Below are positions 63,822 through 64,000 of a stretch of DNA of 64,000 nucleotides, in pieces. Positions within the stretch are counted from its first letter, which is position 1, and every line of letters begins with the position of its first letter. The DNA comes from Xiphophorus maculatus (lineage: Eukaryota; Chordata; Actinopteri; Cyprinodontiformes; Poeciliidae). The position numbers and the translations under genes were made by a program. A model generated the notes under the pieces. The model made no database searches. It was not told the DNA's origin and worked only from the letters and a program-made list of their open reading frames with translations. Where the stretch lies: assembly GCF_002775205.1 (NCBI RefSeq), contig NC_036447.1:16722501-16786500 (forward strand), written 5' to 3'.

Positions 63822-64000
63822 TTAAAAAAACAAACAAAAAAACCCAAAACAGGGCCCGCCATTTTGTAGGGAAAAAATATTGTCCACTTCCTCCAAAATG
63901 TCATAAATATCAGGAAAGTGTTTCTGTTTCCTGTATTTGTCTCTTAAGTCTTTCAGAGTTTGATTTTCTTTAAAGATAGAGCATTCTGCCTCTACACTGT
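63822..64000 (-). CDS. Possible terminal exon of an unknown gene
   Basis: The minus strand is open from the window edge to a stop at 63824-63822, with a composition that looks coding: TLKDLRDKYRKQ, then HFPDIYDILEEVDNIFSLQ. An AATAAA hexamer (minus strand, 63572-63577) with a GT-rich stretch beyond it lies about 250 bases downstream. I do not recognise the protein. If real, it is a separate gene end, which conflicts with the PECAM1-like gene extending past it. A frame this long in AT-rich DNA could also be chance. Confidence 0.25.
   Translation of the reverse strand, partial: SVEAECSIFKENQTLKDLRDKYRKQKHFPDIYDILEEVDNIFSLQNGGPCFGFFCLFF

Overview
This is a window of vertebrate nuclear DNA, almost certainly from a ray-finned (teleost) fish. 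The genes are split into short exons with GT-AG introns, and their proteins match vertebrate families. The repeats are the usual teleost set: a Tc1-like transposon, a tRNA-derived SINE with intact target duplications, a LINE tail ending in GAA repeats, L2-like and hAT-like scraps, and GT/AT microsatellites. I read all exon structures by eye from splice sites, phase and protein recall; no database was used.

Layout, left to right. (1) 100-1544 (+): last eight coding exons of an integrin alpha chain, with the transmembrane segment and a KCGCFKRK tail. (2) 3810-5825 (-): anapc11, the RING subunit of the anaphase-promoting complex; its single intron holds a 997-bp inverted-repeat transposon with an internal satellite. 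(3) 6060-6700: LINE remnant. (4) 7829-10619 and 13268-20626 (both +): two tandem ZNF318-like genes, rich in Ser/Arg and Pro, with no visible zinc fingers. (5) 23155-26597 (-): pla2g12b, a phospholipase A2 homologue whose catalytic His is Leu; one intron holds a 732-bp foldback element. (6) 28714-34224 (+): a three-finger CCCH protein of the ZC3H4/6/8 group, with what looks like a U12-type AT-AC intron. (7) 35610-36794 (-): ppp1r27. (8) 40136-50218 (-): p4hb (protein disulfide isomerase A1), complete in 11 exons. (9) 50560-56740: no gene recognised. (10) 56917-60406 (-): last five coding exons of a PECAM1-like receptor tail with four tyrosine motifs. (11) 60410-64000: presumably intron of that gene, holding a SINE and a degraded Tc1 element.

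The genes are not an operon and share no single pathway. From memory, P4HB, PPP1R27 and ANAPC11 are close neighbours on human 17q25, and PECAM1 and ITGAE are also on human chromosome 17, so much of the window looks like an old conserved linkage block. ZNF318 and PLA2G12B homologues lie elsewhere in human. The items most worth following are the zinc-finger-less ZNF318-like pair with a repeated KGFxRFLxxLNxG module, the 89-bp AT-AC intron, the two inverted-repeat transposons with 9-bp target duplications, and several perfect hairpins.
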